Source: SZUA-430 sp040080835 (GTDB lineage: Bacteria > Pseudomonadota > Alphaproteobacteria > Micropepsales > Micropepsaceae). From it: a stretch of 64,000 bases of DNA. The stretch covers positions 62,001-126,000 of the forward strand of contig JBEBHP010000002.1 in the NCBI GenBank assembly GCA_040080835.1, in the 5' to 3' direction. The translations under genes were made by a program, and so were the position numbers. The notes under the pieces are model-generated. The model had not been told where the DNA came from. It saw only the letters and a program-made list of their open reading frames with translations, and searched no databases. Of the stretch, positions 39,591 to 47,989 are shown in pieces. Position 1 is the stretch's first letter. Every line of letters starts with the position of its first letter.

Positions 39591-41702
39591 TTAGAACTTG
39601 AACGCCATGCCGAATTGAGCGGCCCCGGTCTGACCGCCAGCCGTGCTGTAACCCGCGCTCAGGAGGATGGGAGTTTCCATATCCATCTGGTGCGCGACCC
39701 GGAAGGCAACGCCCGTCTCACCCTCGTAATATCCGCCGCCCATGGCAAACCCGGTCTCGCCACGATCAAGTGACAGCATTGGTGTCGCCAAGGCTGTCGT
39801 TGCAGCGATACCGCGATTGAGGCCCGTGACCGCGCGGTTCAGCTGATCAAGGTTGATTGCGTCCGTACCAAGTATTCCCATAGCGACGTTCGTGAGGCGC
39901 CGCTCGTTACCCACCGCGCCAAACGATATCGTGTTCATCGCGCTGGTCACCGAATTCTCGCCGATTGCGACTGAGCTGCTGTGGGATGCGATCGCGTTGG
40001 GGCCCAGTGCCGTGGCGTTGGTACCAAAAGCCCTGGCGCCATCGCCAAAGGCAGCACCACCGTTTGCGGCAAAGGCGAAAGCGCCCACCGCCACGGAGTT
40101 GATTGCCTGAGCACCTTGCCCAACTGCAATTGCGCCCGGTCCCGCTGCCAGCGCATCGTGGCCAACGGCAATCGAATTTGTAGCTTGCGCTCGCGCCGTG
40201 TCACCAACTGCGACTGAAGACGCGCCGCCCGCAAAGGACTGGTTGCCATAGGCGGCGCTATTGACCCCATTTGCCCAGGCCTGGTTGCCGCCAGCAACCG
40301 AACTGCTGCCGCTTGCCAGGCTGAGATTGCCGAACGCTGATGCGCCGACGGCATTGGCAGTCGAACTGTCGCCGACCGCGGTGCTGCTTTGCGAGGTTGC
40401 CGCAGCGTTGTTGCCATAGGCTGACGCGTTGATCCCGGTCGCCTGCGCGATATGGCCGAAAGCTGAGGTGAAGGTGTTGTTCGCCAACGCGCCATCACCG
40501 CCGGCCGTGCTTGACTGGCCGCTCGCGGTGCTTGAGTTGCCAAACGCCGAAGCGTTGATGCCTGAAGCCAGCGACGCCCGACCATAAGCCGATGTGTTTG
40601 TGTTGTTCGCGGTGCTGCCATCGCCTGAAGCCGTGCTTGATGCCCCGCTGGCTGTCGCCGAGTTTCCGAAGGCCGAAGCGTTCACACCAGACGCGTTGGC
40701 TGCCCGCCCGAACGCAGACGTGTTCGTATTGCTTGCTTGAGCGCCGTCGCCGAATGCTGACGAACTCTCGCCCGATGCAATGGCGCCATTGCCGACTGCC
40801 GTCGAATTGACTCCGCTCGCGCTGGCCCCGTTCCCGAAAGCGCTGGCGTTTGTATTCGTTGCATTTGCGCCATTGCCCACGGCGCTCGAGTTCACGCCCG
40901 TGGCTTGCGCACCGAGGCCCAGCGCCATGCTTCCCGACTGCGAAGCGTTCGCGCCATTTCCAACCGCAATCGCGTTTGCGTTGCCGGTCGATGCCTGTGC
41001 GCCGCCAAAACCGGCTCCCAGGAGCGAACCGCCTCCCAGTGTGATACCGTCAGTGTAGTTTACACCCGACGCGTCACCCAGGCTGATCCTGCCGTTATGC
41101 GCCGTAATGCCCATGTTCGCCGCGATGTTGGACTGCGCAACGATTGTGCCCGTGAATTCGGCGTTACAGTTTGGTTGATCCATCTGGATGCCCTCGACCA
41201 CCGCGCTGCCGATGCTGAGTCCAGCTCCGACGGCTTGAATGACGATGCCCGGGATTTCCAGCTCGTTCCCGATAAGCGGAACGGCAGCACCGATGATTTC
41301 CACCACAAGGCCGGCCGTGTCCGCGGCTGCGCTTGCGACGTTCAGGCCAAAGGCCACTGGATCGAGTTGCTGTGCACACGGCCCCTGCAACCCGAGGCTC
41401 GCCATATAGTCGTTGATCGCAATCTGCAGCGCTGCGGCCTTCGCATTCGCAGTCGCTTCCGAGTCGGTGCTGTTGACCTTGTATTGCGGATCCTGCGTCA
41501 GCGCATCGATACCCGCCTGTACCGTCGCGGCGTCCGTTCCACCCAAACTGCTTGTGTCGTTGAAGAAATAGCCTGCAGGTGCGCCCGGCGTCGACGATGC
41601 GGCAAGCGCCGAACCCATCGGACCAATCGATGCAACCAGGCCCGCCGCCAGAACCGGCACCAGGGTTGAGCGGCGAAGTTTCGCCTTGAAGCTTCCAATC
41701 AT
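39591..41702 (-). CDS. YadA-type trimeric autotransporter adhesin
   Basis: Surface protein of about 703 residues. After a signal peptide (to about residue 35) comes an unusual N-terminal domain (about 40-200), largely helical, with an alanine/glycine/valine-rich stretch (VASAAADTAGLVVEIIGAAV) and two cysteines near 109 and 179. Residues about 242-596 hold about 25 tandem head repeats of 14 residues (for example NASAFGNSATASG) that form a left-handed beta-roll. A very short neck (GTDAINLDQLNRAVTGLNRG) leads directly to the membrane anchor, whose last strands end in AAQFGMAFKF. A coiled-coil stalk is nearly absent. GGGGG lies six bases before the ATG at 41702. It follows the barrel gene by 22 bases. 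Confidence 0.9.
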   Translation of the reverse strand: MIGSFKAKLRRSTLVPVLAAGLVASIGPMGSALAASSTPGAPAGYFFNDTSSLGGTDAATVQAGIDALTQDPQYKVNSTDSEATANAKAAALQIAINDYMASLGLQGPCAQQLDPVAFGLNVASAAADTAGLVVEIIGAAVPLIGNELEIPGIVIQAVGAGLSIGSAVVEGIQMDQPNCNAEFTGTIVAQSNIAANMGITAHNGRISLGDASGVNYTDGITLGGGSLLGAGFGGAQASTGNANAIAVGNGANASQSGSMALGLGAQATGVNSSAVGNGANATNTNASAFGNGASASGVNSTAVGNGAIASGESSSAFGDGAQASNTNTSAFGRAANASGVNASAFGNSATASGASSTASGDGSTANNTNTSAYGRASLASGINASAFGNSSTASGQSSTAGGDGALANNTFTSAFGHIAQATGINASAYGNNAAATSQSSTAVGDSSTANAVGASAFGNLSLASGSSSVAGGNQAWANGVNSAAYGNQSFAGGASSVAVGDTARAQATNSIAVGHDALAAGPGAIAVGQGAQAINSVAVGAFAFAANGGAAFGDGARAFGTNATALGPNAIASHSSSVAIGENSVTSAMNTISFGAVGNERRLTNVAMGILGTDAINLDQLNRAVTGLNRGIAATTALATPMLSLDRGETGFAMGGGYYEGETGVAFRVAHQMDMETPILLSAGYSTAGGQTGAAQFGMAFKF
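39915..40979 (-). repeat. Tandem head repeats encoding YadA beta-roll
   Basis: About 25 coding repeats of roughly 42 bases, each giving a 14-residue unit with the pattern A-x-G-x-x-A-x-A-(S/T)-G. Codons for the core alanine and glycine vary little, so the DNA is also repetitive and prone to copy-number change by recombination or slippage. Confidence 0.75.
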
Positions 41703-41724
41703 GATATCCCCCAATCGATGCGCG

Positions 41725-42630
41725 TTAGTTCAGTTTGTGCGTGAGTTGCAGCAGTACGGAGCTGCCGCGCACGTCCTGCTCTGTCGTGTCAGTCGAGCCC
41801 GATGGCGTGGGCAGCGTCAGCTCCACATTGCCAGCGTCGAAATAGCGGTACCCGACGCCCAGCGACGTCTCCTCCGAAATCTCGACATTAACGCCAACAC
41901 CCATTTGCCAGGCGAAATTGCCGTCAACGCCGTCATAAACAGCGCCGCCGTCGAACTTGCTGATTGCGTAGCCAACGCCACCGCCGATATACGGCGTGAA
42001 ATTGCTTGCGTTCTTGCAGTCCCACCACGCATTCGCCATCAACGCCCACGTTTGCACGCCACCATCATCGGCAACGGTGAAGTTCGTCGAAAAGTCCGCA
42101 GCAAAGGCATAGGTGCCCACACTCGGCGCGTTTGCGACACCCGGCCCAACTGGCACAAGCGGCGCAAGCGGGGTTAGTCCGGCTGGATAGTTGATATTGC
42201 CAGCAGGATCGAACACGCTGGAAGCCGTGTCGCTGTCCGTTCCGCCGCCGCTAAGCGTGGCGACACCAAACTTGTTCCGCCGGAGGGACGCTTCCAGCTC
42301 GAGCCGCAAGCCCGGCATGATGTTGTCATATTCGCGCCCGACTGACGCTCCGACCACGAATCCGGTGTCGGCATCTGCCCCGCTCATTGCGTAGTTGGTG
42401 ACTGCCGTGAAGACAAAGGCCAGAGTATGCGGGTGAGGTGCAGGCGCTTGGTGCGTGACTTGCACCGTGCGACTGGAATTGACGATGCCACCGCCACCGG
42501 TCGACTGGTCAATGTCGTTGCCCCAGTTCGCGCCGCCGAAGACGGAAAGATAGAGTTGGCCGGCATCGGCCGTGGCCACGCAGGCAAGCAACGCCGCCGC
42601 CGCCCCTGAGCTTCGCAGATACGCCTTCAT
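41725..42630 (-). CDS. Outer-membrane beta-barrel protein
   Basis: Porin-like small barrel of about 301 residues with a signal peptide (MKAYLRSSGAAAALLACVATADA). Strands alternate hydrophobic and polar residues with aromatic girdles (GQLYLSVFGGANWG, FTPYIGGGVGYAISKF, TSLGVGYRYFDAG), as in the OmpA-like / Omp25 barrel group. An inserted loop (about 130-175) is rich in proline and glycine. The last strand ends in LQLTHKLN, without the usual terminal phenylalanine. GGGGGACATA precedes the ATG. It lies 22 bases upstream of the autotransporter gene, so the two form an operon. Confidence 0.85.
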   Translation of the reverse strand: MKAYLRSSGAAAALLACVATADAGQLYLSVFGGANWGNDIDQSTGGGGIVNSSRTVQVTHQAPAPHPHTLAFVFTAVTNYAMSGADADTGFVVGASVGREYDNIMPGLRLELEASLRRNKFGVATLSGGGTDSDTASSVFDPAGNINYPAGLTPLAPLVPVGPGVANAPSVGTYAFAADFSTNFTVADDGGVQTWALMANAWWDCKNASNFTPYIGGGVGYAISKFDGGAVYDGVDGNFAWQMGVGVNVEISEETSLGVGYRYFDAGNVELTLPTPSGSTDTTEQDVRGSSVLLQLTHKLN

Positions 42631-42656
42631 TATGTCCCCCAAATAATCAGCGGTGA

Positions 42657-42685
42657 AAACTAACAGAGCGCTGTTGGCGTTGCAA
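42657..42685 (-). promoter_or_regulatory. Promoter of the barrel/autotransporter operon
   Basis: On the minus strand TTGCAA (42680-42685), 17 bases and TAGTTT (42657-42662) form a plausible sigma-70 promoter about 27 bases before the start codon. Its spacer holds a small inverted repeat, AACAG-AGCG-CTGTT (42662-42675), a possible operator. Confidence 0.4.
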
Positions 42686-43066
42686 ACCTGCAAGAAAGAC
42701 ATTCAGGAGAATGGACGCTGTGAATTCACAACGCGCGGATGAGCGATCCGGCTATGTGGTGCAAGAAGAAGGGACATAGTGTCAGGTGTGGTTGGAAAAT
42801 ATTTCCGCGCGCATTTCAGTTACAGCATTCGCGAATGCGGGGAGATTCAACGCTCTCTGGTTGCGCAACAGTGGCCCCGGAAATGCGCCTGAGCCGTGTC
42901 AACACCGTCGGCGTGCGCCTGTCGTTCAGGCTTCCCGCGCTGGATGCATGACCCGGTCAATCAGACAGCCGTAATTCGAATGGAGGTCAGTTGTGCCTGT
43001 GGAAATTTTTCCACACTTTAAAAAGGGTCTCGATGTTCTGACTTGCGTTTGCGGCTCGCGCGCCCA
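42686..43066. other. Intergenic region, no gene seen
   Basis: About 380 bases without a supported gene; open frames here (such as 42739-42951) have no family likeness. It holds a GGGACATAGTGTC motif near 42770 that resembles the GGTGACA repeats at 38.7 kb, and an 18-base palindrome at 42998-43015. Confidence 0.4.
42998..43015. terminator. Perfect palindrome downstream of the beta-lactamase gene
   Basis: TGTGGAAATTTTTCCACA can form a seven- or eight-pair hairpin 51 bases past the beta-lactamase stop (minus strand). No T run follows on that strand, so its role as terminator or as protein-binding site is open. Confidence 0.35.
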
Positions 43067-43948
43067 TCAACCGACCCAGTCCGCCACCATGCGCGCAGCA
43101 TCGGCAATCACCTTTTGATCCTGGTCGCGTATGCCCATGACCGTAGTGCCAGCATCATAGTAAGTCGCGATGATCAGGGGTGGCTGCCGGGGTGGCCAGC
43201 AAATGGCAACGTCGTTGTATTTTCCTGGCAAAGCGGTGCCGGTCTTGTCGCCAGCGCGCCAGCCTTTCGGCGGGCCCGCACGAATCCGCTTGAGCCCCGT
43301 CTTGGTATCGATCATCCACTCAATCAGCTGTGAGCGTGACGCGGACGCGAGGACCGCACCTGCAAGGATCTGCTCGACCAGCGTCGCCATTGCGTAGGGC
43401 GAAGTGGTATCGCGCAGATCGCCAGCATGGAATTCGTTCAACTCCGGTTCGAAGCGATCGATGCGAGATGTGTTATCCCCGTGACGGCGGAAGAACCGCG
43501 TCAAACCCGCAGGCCCTCCCAGAAGCTTCAGCAGCAGGTTCGCTGCGGTATTGTCGCTCTGCATTTGCGCCGCTTGGGCAAGTGCCAGGACGGTCATTCC
43601 GCCCTTCGACAGGTTCGCCTCCGACACGGGAGAGTTCGCCACGATATCGGCTTTGCCGTAGGCGATCACCTTGCTGAGTTGCAGTTTGCGCTGGTCAGCC
43701 AGTTCAAATACGGCGGCCACCAGCGGCAGCTTGAATGTCGAGCACATGGCAAAGCGCTCATCCATCCGGTGCCCGATCACCCCGCCAAAGCGCGTATCGA
43801 TCGCGCAGACACCAAGCCTGCCCCCAGCACGCTTTTCAAGCTCGGCAAGCAACACACCAACCGGCTTCGCCTTTGCCGCAAATGCTGCAGCTGGAAGCGC
43901 CAGCGCACCCGTTATTGCGAACAATGTCTCACGTCGTGTCGTTCTCAT
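43067..43948 (-). CDS. bla: Class A beta-lactamase
   Basis: Serine beta-lactamase of about 293 residues, exported (signal MRTTRRETLFAITGALALPA, with a twin-arginine-like RR). The active-site CSTFK holds the nucleophile serine and lysine; SDN is in MQSDNTAAN, the omega loop in RFEPELNEF carries the deacylating glutamate and asparagine, and KTGT is in GDKTGTALPG. A cysteine precedes the active serine, as in CTX-M enzymes. The start is at 43948 after GAGGTG; the frame to 44164 is not supported. There is no adjacent ampR-like regulator and no mobile element, which suggests a resident chromosomal gene. Spectrum cannot be predicted. Confidence 0.93.
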   Translation of the reverse strand: MRTTRRETLFAITGALALPAAAFAAKAKPVGVLLAELEKRAGGRLGVCAIDTRFGGVIGHRMDERFAMCSTFKLPLVAAVFELADQRKLQLSKVIAYGKADIVANSPVSEANLSKGGMTVLALAQAAQMQSDNTAANLLLKLLGGPAGLTRFFRRHGDNTSRIDRFEPELNEFHAGDLRDTTSPYAMATLVEQILAGAVLASASRSQLIEWMIDTKTGLKRIRAGPPKGWRAGDKTGTALPGKYNDVAICWPPRQPPLIIATYYDAGTTVMGIRDQDQKVIADAARMVADWVG

Positions 43949-44419
43949 CGCATGCACCTCAGTCCTACATTTGAGTATTTGTTGGTGGTCACCAAAGTTC
44001 GCCTGCGACGCGGCAAAAATCAATCCGCCCCGTCTACTCCACTCCGCCACACCGTTAGTGGGCGAAGAACTTGCGTCTGCCGGAGCCTTGGCGAAGGCAG
44101 CCAGCATTCGGAGGGGAGGCGGTGGTCGAATTCCAAACCGTCCCCAAATGGCAGGTGCGGTCACGGCTTACCCGCGACCATGACATGGTACGCCAGCAGA
44201 CCAATCGTGCTGTCAACGTGGTTACTTTCGCCGTCAATGCCGATATTTGTCTTTTTTATCGGTAAGTCACCCTGCAAAACAGTTGGAGAATGCCTACTTT
44301 ACCAGCCACAGCGCGGTGTACGATTTCCACACGAAGTTTACGCGAGACGTTGGAAGCGTAGGATGTGGCCGCAGGGCATTCGCAGCCACACACCAAGCAT
44401 ATCGGAAAAGGGTCCATCC
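43949..44419. other. Divergent intergenic region bla/SPFH
   Basis: About 470 bases. A long plus-strand frame runs across it but is antisense to bla and lacks coding character. It contains an inverted-repeat element (44077-44100) and presumably both promoters. I see no regulator gene. Confidence 0.4.
44077..44100. repeat. Short inverted repeat, REP-like
   Basis: CTGCC at one end pairs with GGCAG at the other; within, GCCTT-GGCG-AAGGC forms an alternative stem. The core AGCCTTGGCGAAGGC resembles extragenic palindromes widespread in some alphaproteobacteria, but this rests on memory, not on a search. Confidence 0.35.
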
Positions 44420-46402
44420 ATGGAATTCTCAGACGCAGACGTATTCTCGGTAATCGTCTGGATCGTTTCAATTTGTGGCGTGCTTCTGTTCATCCGGGCT
44501 TCGAATATTTTTCGCTACATCCCGAACAACCAGGTCGGTGTGGTCGAAAAGATGTGGTCGACAAAAGGATCGATCGAGCAGGGCTTTATAGCGCTGAACG
44601 GCGAAGCAGGGTTCGAGCCAGAGATACTCCGCGGTGGCCTGCATATGTTTTTCCCGTTCATGTACAGCATCCACAAGTCGGATCTGGTGACGGTAGGCCA
44701 GGGCAAGATCGCCTATGTGTTTGCGCGCGATGGTGTCCCGCTTGCAGCCTCGCAGGTGTTGGCCGCAAACGACACGGATGAAAAATCCGATTTCCAGAAC
44801 GTCAGGAAGTTCCTGTCCCATGGCGGACAAAAAGGCCCGCAACGCAAGGTGCTGCGTGAAGGCACCTATGCGATCAACACTGCGCAGTTCGCAATCATTA
44901 CGGACGAACGCGTGTATGGTCATGCGCTAGGACCCGATGAGCGCCTTGTCCTTGATGCAATGAAGAAGACCCTTGCTGACCGGAGAGGTTTTACACCCGT
45001 CATCCTGACGCCTGGCGAGGACATCGTCGGTATCGTCACCACGCACGACGGACCATCCCTGCCACCCGGCGAAATCATCGCGCCAGAGGTCGGGACTGAA
45101 CTTGCCGATGTGGCGACCTTTCACAACAACTTTCAGGAGCCTGAAAAATTCCTGAAGGCAGGTGGCTTTCGCGGTCGCCAGCTTCAAGTGGTTGTCGAAG
45201 GTACCTGGTACATCAACCGTTTGTTCGCGACCATCGAGGAAGTGGAAAAGACCGTCATTCCCGTTGGCAATGTTGGCGTGGTGATTTTTTACACGGGTCC
45301 CCACACGGCAGATGTGTCCGGCGACCAGTATCGCCACGGCGAGCTCGTCGCAAGAGGCAGCAGGGGCGTGTGGCAGGAACCACTGTTGCCGGGCAAGTAC
45401 GCCTTCAATACCTACGCCGGCAAGGTGGAAATCATACCTACCGTGAACTTCATCCTGAAATGGGTGCGCGGCGAAAGTGGCGCGATGAAGCTTGATGAAA
45501 ACCTTTCCGAAATCTCGCTGATCACCAAGGACGCGTTTGAGCCGACACTGCCGCTCTCCGTGGTCATGCACATTGACTACAAGAAGGCACCCATGATCAT
45601 CCAGCGTTTTGGCGACGTGAAGAAACTCGTTGAACAGACGCTTGATCCGATGGTGAGCGCGTTCTTCAAGAATATCGGCCAGAAAATGACGCTGATAGAA
45701 CTGCTTCAAAATCGTGCCGCAATCCAGGAGGAGTCTCTCAGCGAGATGAAAGGCAAATTTACGGCCTATTCGCTTGAGCTCCAGGAAGTGCTGATCGGCA
45801 CGCCCCGCGCCCCAGCCGGCGACCAGACGATCGAGAACATCCTGATCCAGTTGCGTTCGCGCCAGGTGGCGCGTGAACAGGTCACTACGTATCAGGAGCA
45901 GGAAAAGGCGGCCGTGCAGGAGCGTACGCTGAATGAGGCACGCTCTGCCGCAGAGGCACAGTCCAAGCTGACCCAGTCGCTCATCCAGATCAAGGTGCAC
46001 GAAAATGAAGGTGCAGCCGCATTGGCTCGTGCACAGAAAGACGCCGAAACAGTCAAGGTGACAGCCGCGGCGGTCGGTGAAAGGTCGCGCCTTGAAGGCC
46101 AGGGTGAAGCGGACCGCGTCCTCGCCATCGGTACGGCCAACGCCCAGTCGACAAAGTTGTCCGTTGACGCCTATGGCGGCCCGGAATATCGCCTGGCCGA
46201 ACAGAACTTCTCACGGTTTGCCGACGCGCTGACGAAGATCAACCAGCCGCTCGTGCCACAGTTCCTGATGTCAGGCGCGCAAGGCCAGGAAAACAACGGC
46301 GGCATGATCCCGACAGCGATGCTGAGCACGATGTTCTCCCGCATGATGCCAGACGCACTGGAGAAGCTGAAACAGGACGCGCCGAAACCAAATCCGCGCT
46401 GA
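44420..46402 (+). CDS. SPFH / band 7 (flotillin-like) membrane protein
   Basis: Protein of about 660 residues with one N-terminal membrane segment (about 8-27), a split SPFH domain (about 40-370) and a long helical region (about 450-575) rich in alanine, glutamate and glutamine that should form a coiled coil, as in flotillin/reggie proteins. The C-terminus is rich in methionine and proline. The ATG at 44420 has AAGGG upstream; the same frame is open back to 43427 but that part is antisense to bla. These proteins organise membrane microdomains or regulate proteases. No NfeD partner is adjacent. Confidence 0.88.
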   Translation: MEFSDADVFSVIVWIVSICGVLLFIRASNIFRYIPNNQVGVVEKMWSTKGSIEQGFIALNGEAGFEPEILRGGLHMFFPFMYSIHKSDLVTVGQGKIAYVFARDGVPLAASQVLAANDTDEKSDFQNVRKFLSHGGQKGPQRKVLREGTYAINTAQFAIITDERVYGHALGPDERLVLDAMKKTLADRRGFTPVILTPGEDIVGIVTTHDGPSLPPGEIIAPEVGTELADVATFHNNFQEPEKFLKAGGFRGRQLQVVVEGTWYINRLFATIEEVEKTVIPVGNVGVVIFYTGPHTADVSGDQYRHGELVARGSRGVWQEPLLPGKYAFNTYAGKVEIIPTVNFILKWVRGESGAMKLDENLSEISLITKDAFEPTLPLSVVMHIDYKKAPMIIQRFGDVKKLVEQTLDPMVSAFFKNIGQKMTLIELLQNRAAIQEESLSEMKGKFTAYSLELQEVLIGTPRAPAGDQTIENILIQLRSRQVAREQVTTYQEQEKAAVQERTLNEARSAAEAQSKLTQSLIQIKVHENEGAAALARAQKDAETVKVTAAAVGERSRLEGQGEADRVLAIGTANAQSTKLSVDAYGGPEYRLAEQNFSRFADALTKINQPLVPQFLMSGAQGQENNGGMIPTAMLSTMFSRMMPDALEKLKQDAPKPNPR

Positions 46403-46738
46403 AACGGTGGAAGAGGCGGACCGGTCTCGATCCGCAACACAACTCCAGCGACTGAAAAGATTGCGGGCGTCAGACCCGCAACGTCGCAAAGGGTCCATGG
46501 CACCAGGAGTTGGTGCAGAAGATCTCCGCTCCACCAATGGCAATTCGTCTTCGTGCTTGTGCCAGCGTCGCTGGCTGGACCAGCCGCCGGGAGGCAGCGT
46601 CATCAAGCTCACACCAAAATCACGAAGGCCATCCGATTCACCCAGACGTTTGCGTGTGCGTAAAGCACAGGGTGCCTCGAAAGGCGGCGGGTTGCGTGGA
46701 CCCTTTGGCCCAGACACGGTTGCTTCGTCTATCCTGGG
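46403..46738 (-). pseudogene. Decayed cupin-domain gene
   Basis: Reading leftward, the frame just after the rhomboid stop gives PRIDEATVSGPKGPRNPP, then FEAPCALRTRKRLGESDG, FGVSLMTLPPGGWSSQRR and WHKHEDEL. This is the N-terminal half of a cupin protein, with the metal-binding HxHxxE stretch. No ATG begins it: the codon before is the rhomboid TAG, and a GTG at 46717 is the only late start. Beyond HEDEL (about 46541) the frame loses similarity; a neighbouring frame shows CDVAG-like sequence (cupin second half) before the SPFH gene's stop region. I read it as a frameshifted, truncated relic. Confidence 0.6.
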
Positions 46739-47395
46739 CTAGCCTGCGCTGGTGGGCTGGACGCCCAGATGGCGCCGGAACAGCAGGCCGGTCACGGCCC
46801 CAAATACCGCCCCGCCGATATGTGCAAAGTATGCGACTCCGCCGCTCTCGCCGGCCGGCATTTCGGTCGTGACACTGATCACCTGCGTAGCGATCCACAC
46901 GCCTATGAGCAGGATCGCTGGTATGCTGATAACTCGAAACAACGGTGCCAGCACCAATGTCCTGATTTGGTCTCTCGGATAGGTCACCAGATAGGCCCCC
47001 ATGACAGCTGCCACGGCACCGCTGGCGCCAAGCGCAGGTACGGTCGAGTCTGGTGCGACCCACATTTGGGTCGCCATCGCAGCGATCCCACCCAGCAAAT
47101 AAAACAGGATAAACCTGCCGGATCCCATGCCCTCTTCGATTGGGGGTGCAAAGGCCCAAAGGAACACCATGTTGCCGATGATGTGCATCCATCCGCCGTG
47201 CAGGAACATGGATGTCAGCAGCGTTTCCAGGTGACGTCCCTGCATGATGTCTGCCGGAACCGCCGACCATTGTGCCACGAACGCATTGCCTTGGGTCAGC
47301 TCCAGGTAGAATGCGCCAGCGTTGAGCAGAATGACCAGAACGGTCATGAACGGGAAACTCAGAATGCGGCGCGATGCGCTGCCCAGGGGAAACAT
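46739..47395 (-). CDS. Rhomboid intramembrane serine protease
   Basis: Six-segment membrane protease of 218 residues that cleaves membrane proteins within the bilayer. The catalytic serine is in GASGAVAAVMG and the catalytic histidine in FAHIGGAVFGAVTG; the HGGWMHIIGN motif (WxHIxGN) is also present. The N-terminus has one short amphipathic stretch. It is immediately followed in frame by the relic of a cupin gene, so the two may once have been co-transcribed. Confidence 0.92.
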   Translation of the reverse strand: MFPLGSASRRILSFPFMTVLVILLNAGAFYLELTQGNAFVAQWSAVPADIMQGRHLETLLTSMFLHGGWMHIIGNMVFLWAFAPPIEEGMGSGRFILFYLLGGIAAMATQMWVAPDSTVPALGASGAVAAVMGAYLVTYPRDQIRTLVLAPLFRVISIPAILLIGVWIATQVISVTTEMPAGESGGVAYFAHIGGAVFGAVTGLLFRRHLGVQPTSAG

Positions 47396-47562
47396 GGCTG
47401 TCCTCCATTAGCTGGCGACTGTTCAACGCGCATGACCCTCTCCAGGTTCCATCGATATCCGCGCGACGGAGCCATGTGGATGCACCTTGCGTTTAACTGC
47501 AGACGCGAGGCAGGTTTCAACGCGCTGTCGCATGACAAGGAAACGAGGAAGGACGACTGAGC

Positions 47563-47931
47563 ATGCACACGCTCGGATATTATCTTGGACAGACATGGCG
47601 CAGCATCGTCTCGTTCTTCCTTTCCTTTTTCCTTTTGGGTCTCATGGTCTGGTTTACCCCCGACTGGGTGAATTCATTCGTGAAGCTGGCGGGAGACTTG
47701 AAGTTCGTCTTGATGGACGCATTTGACGCAATCTTTGGCTATGGTCAGCCTGCAGCGTTGTTCTCGCTCGTTGTCGGCGACACGGCAATCGCGCTCACGA
47801 TCATGACGCTGTTTACACGCGTCGTCGTCCTCACCCTGATAATGTGGCTTGGCGGATTGATGTTTCGAGAGGCACCCCGGAACGTCACGCGGCCTGACAC
47901 TGCGGGTGACCTCTTGCCAATCGCAGCCTGA
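47563..47931 (+). CDS. Small membrane protein of unknown function
   Basis: Protein of 122 residues with two or three hydrophobic segments (about 14-32 SIVSFFLSFFLLGLMVWF, 60-75, and 80-98). The tail (REAPRNVTRPDTAGD) is polar. No known family was recognised, although small proteins of this type are found next to rhomboid genes. It is divergent from the rhomboid gene. Confidence 0.7.
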   Translation: MHTLGYYLGQTWRSIVSFFLSFFLLGLMVWFTPDWVNSFVKLAGDLKFVLMDAFDAIFGYGQPAALFSLVVGDTAIALTIMTLFTRVVVLTLIMWLGGLMFREAPRNVTRPDTAGDLLPIAA

Positions 47932-47989
47932 CGCAAAGTGTCAAATTCCGTCAATGGAACTGCATTGAGCGCGTGGGCGTTGTGTTGGC

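Noticed and set aside
39915..40979. CRISPR or satellite array
   Set aside because: The repeats are in frame, code for the YadA head pattern and have no spacers.
40905..41669. Plus-strand frame of 254 codons
   Set aside because: Shadow of the repetitive autotransporter gene; no coding character.
43427..44419. N-terminal extension of the SPFH gene by 331 codons
   Set aside because: It is antisense to the beta-lactamase gene, lacks family likeness, and a ribosome site with a membrane-segment start exists at 44420.
44927..46000. Minus-strand frame of 357 codons
   Set aside because: Antisense of the SPFH gene; rich in His, Leu and Arg as typical shadows are.
46407..46742. Plus-strand frame of 111 codons ending in CTAG opposite the rhomboid stop
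   Set aside because: It fits the shared-stop pattern but is Arg/Ser-rich without family likeness, and it is antisense to the cupin relic, which has real homology.
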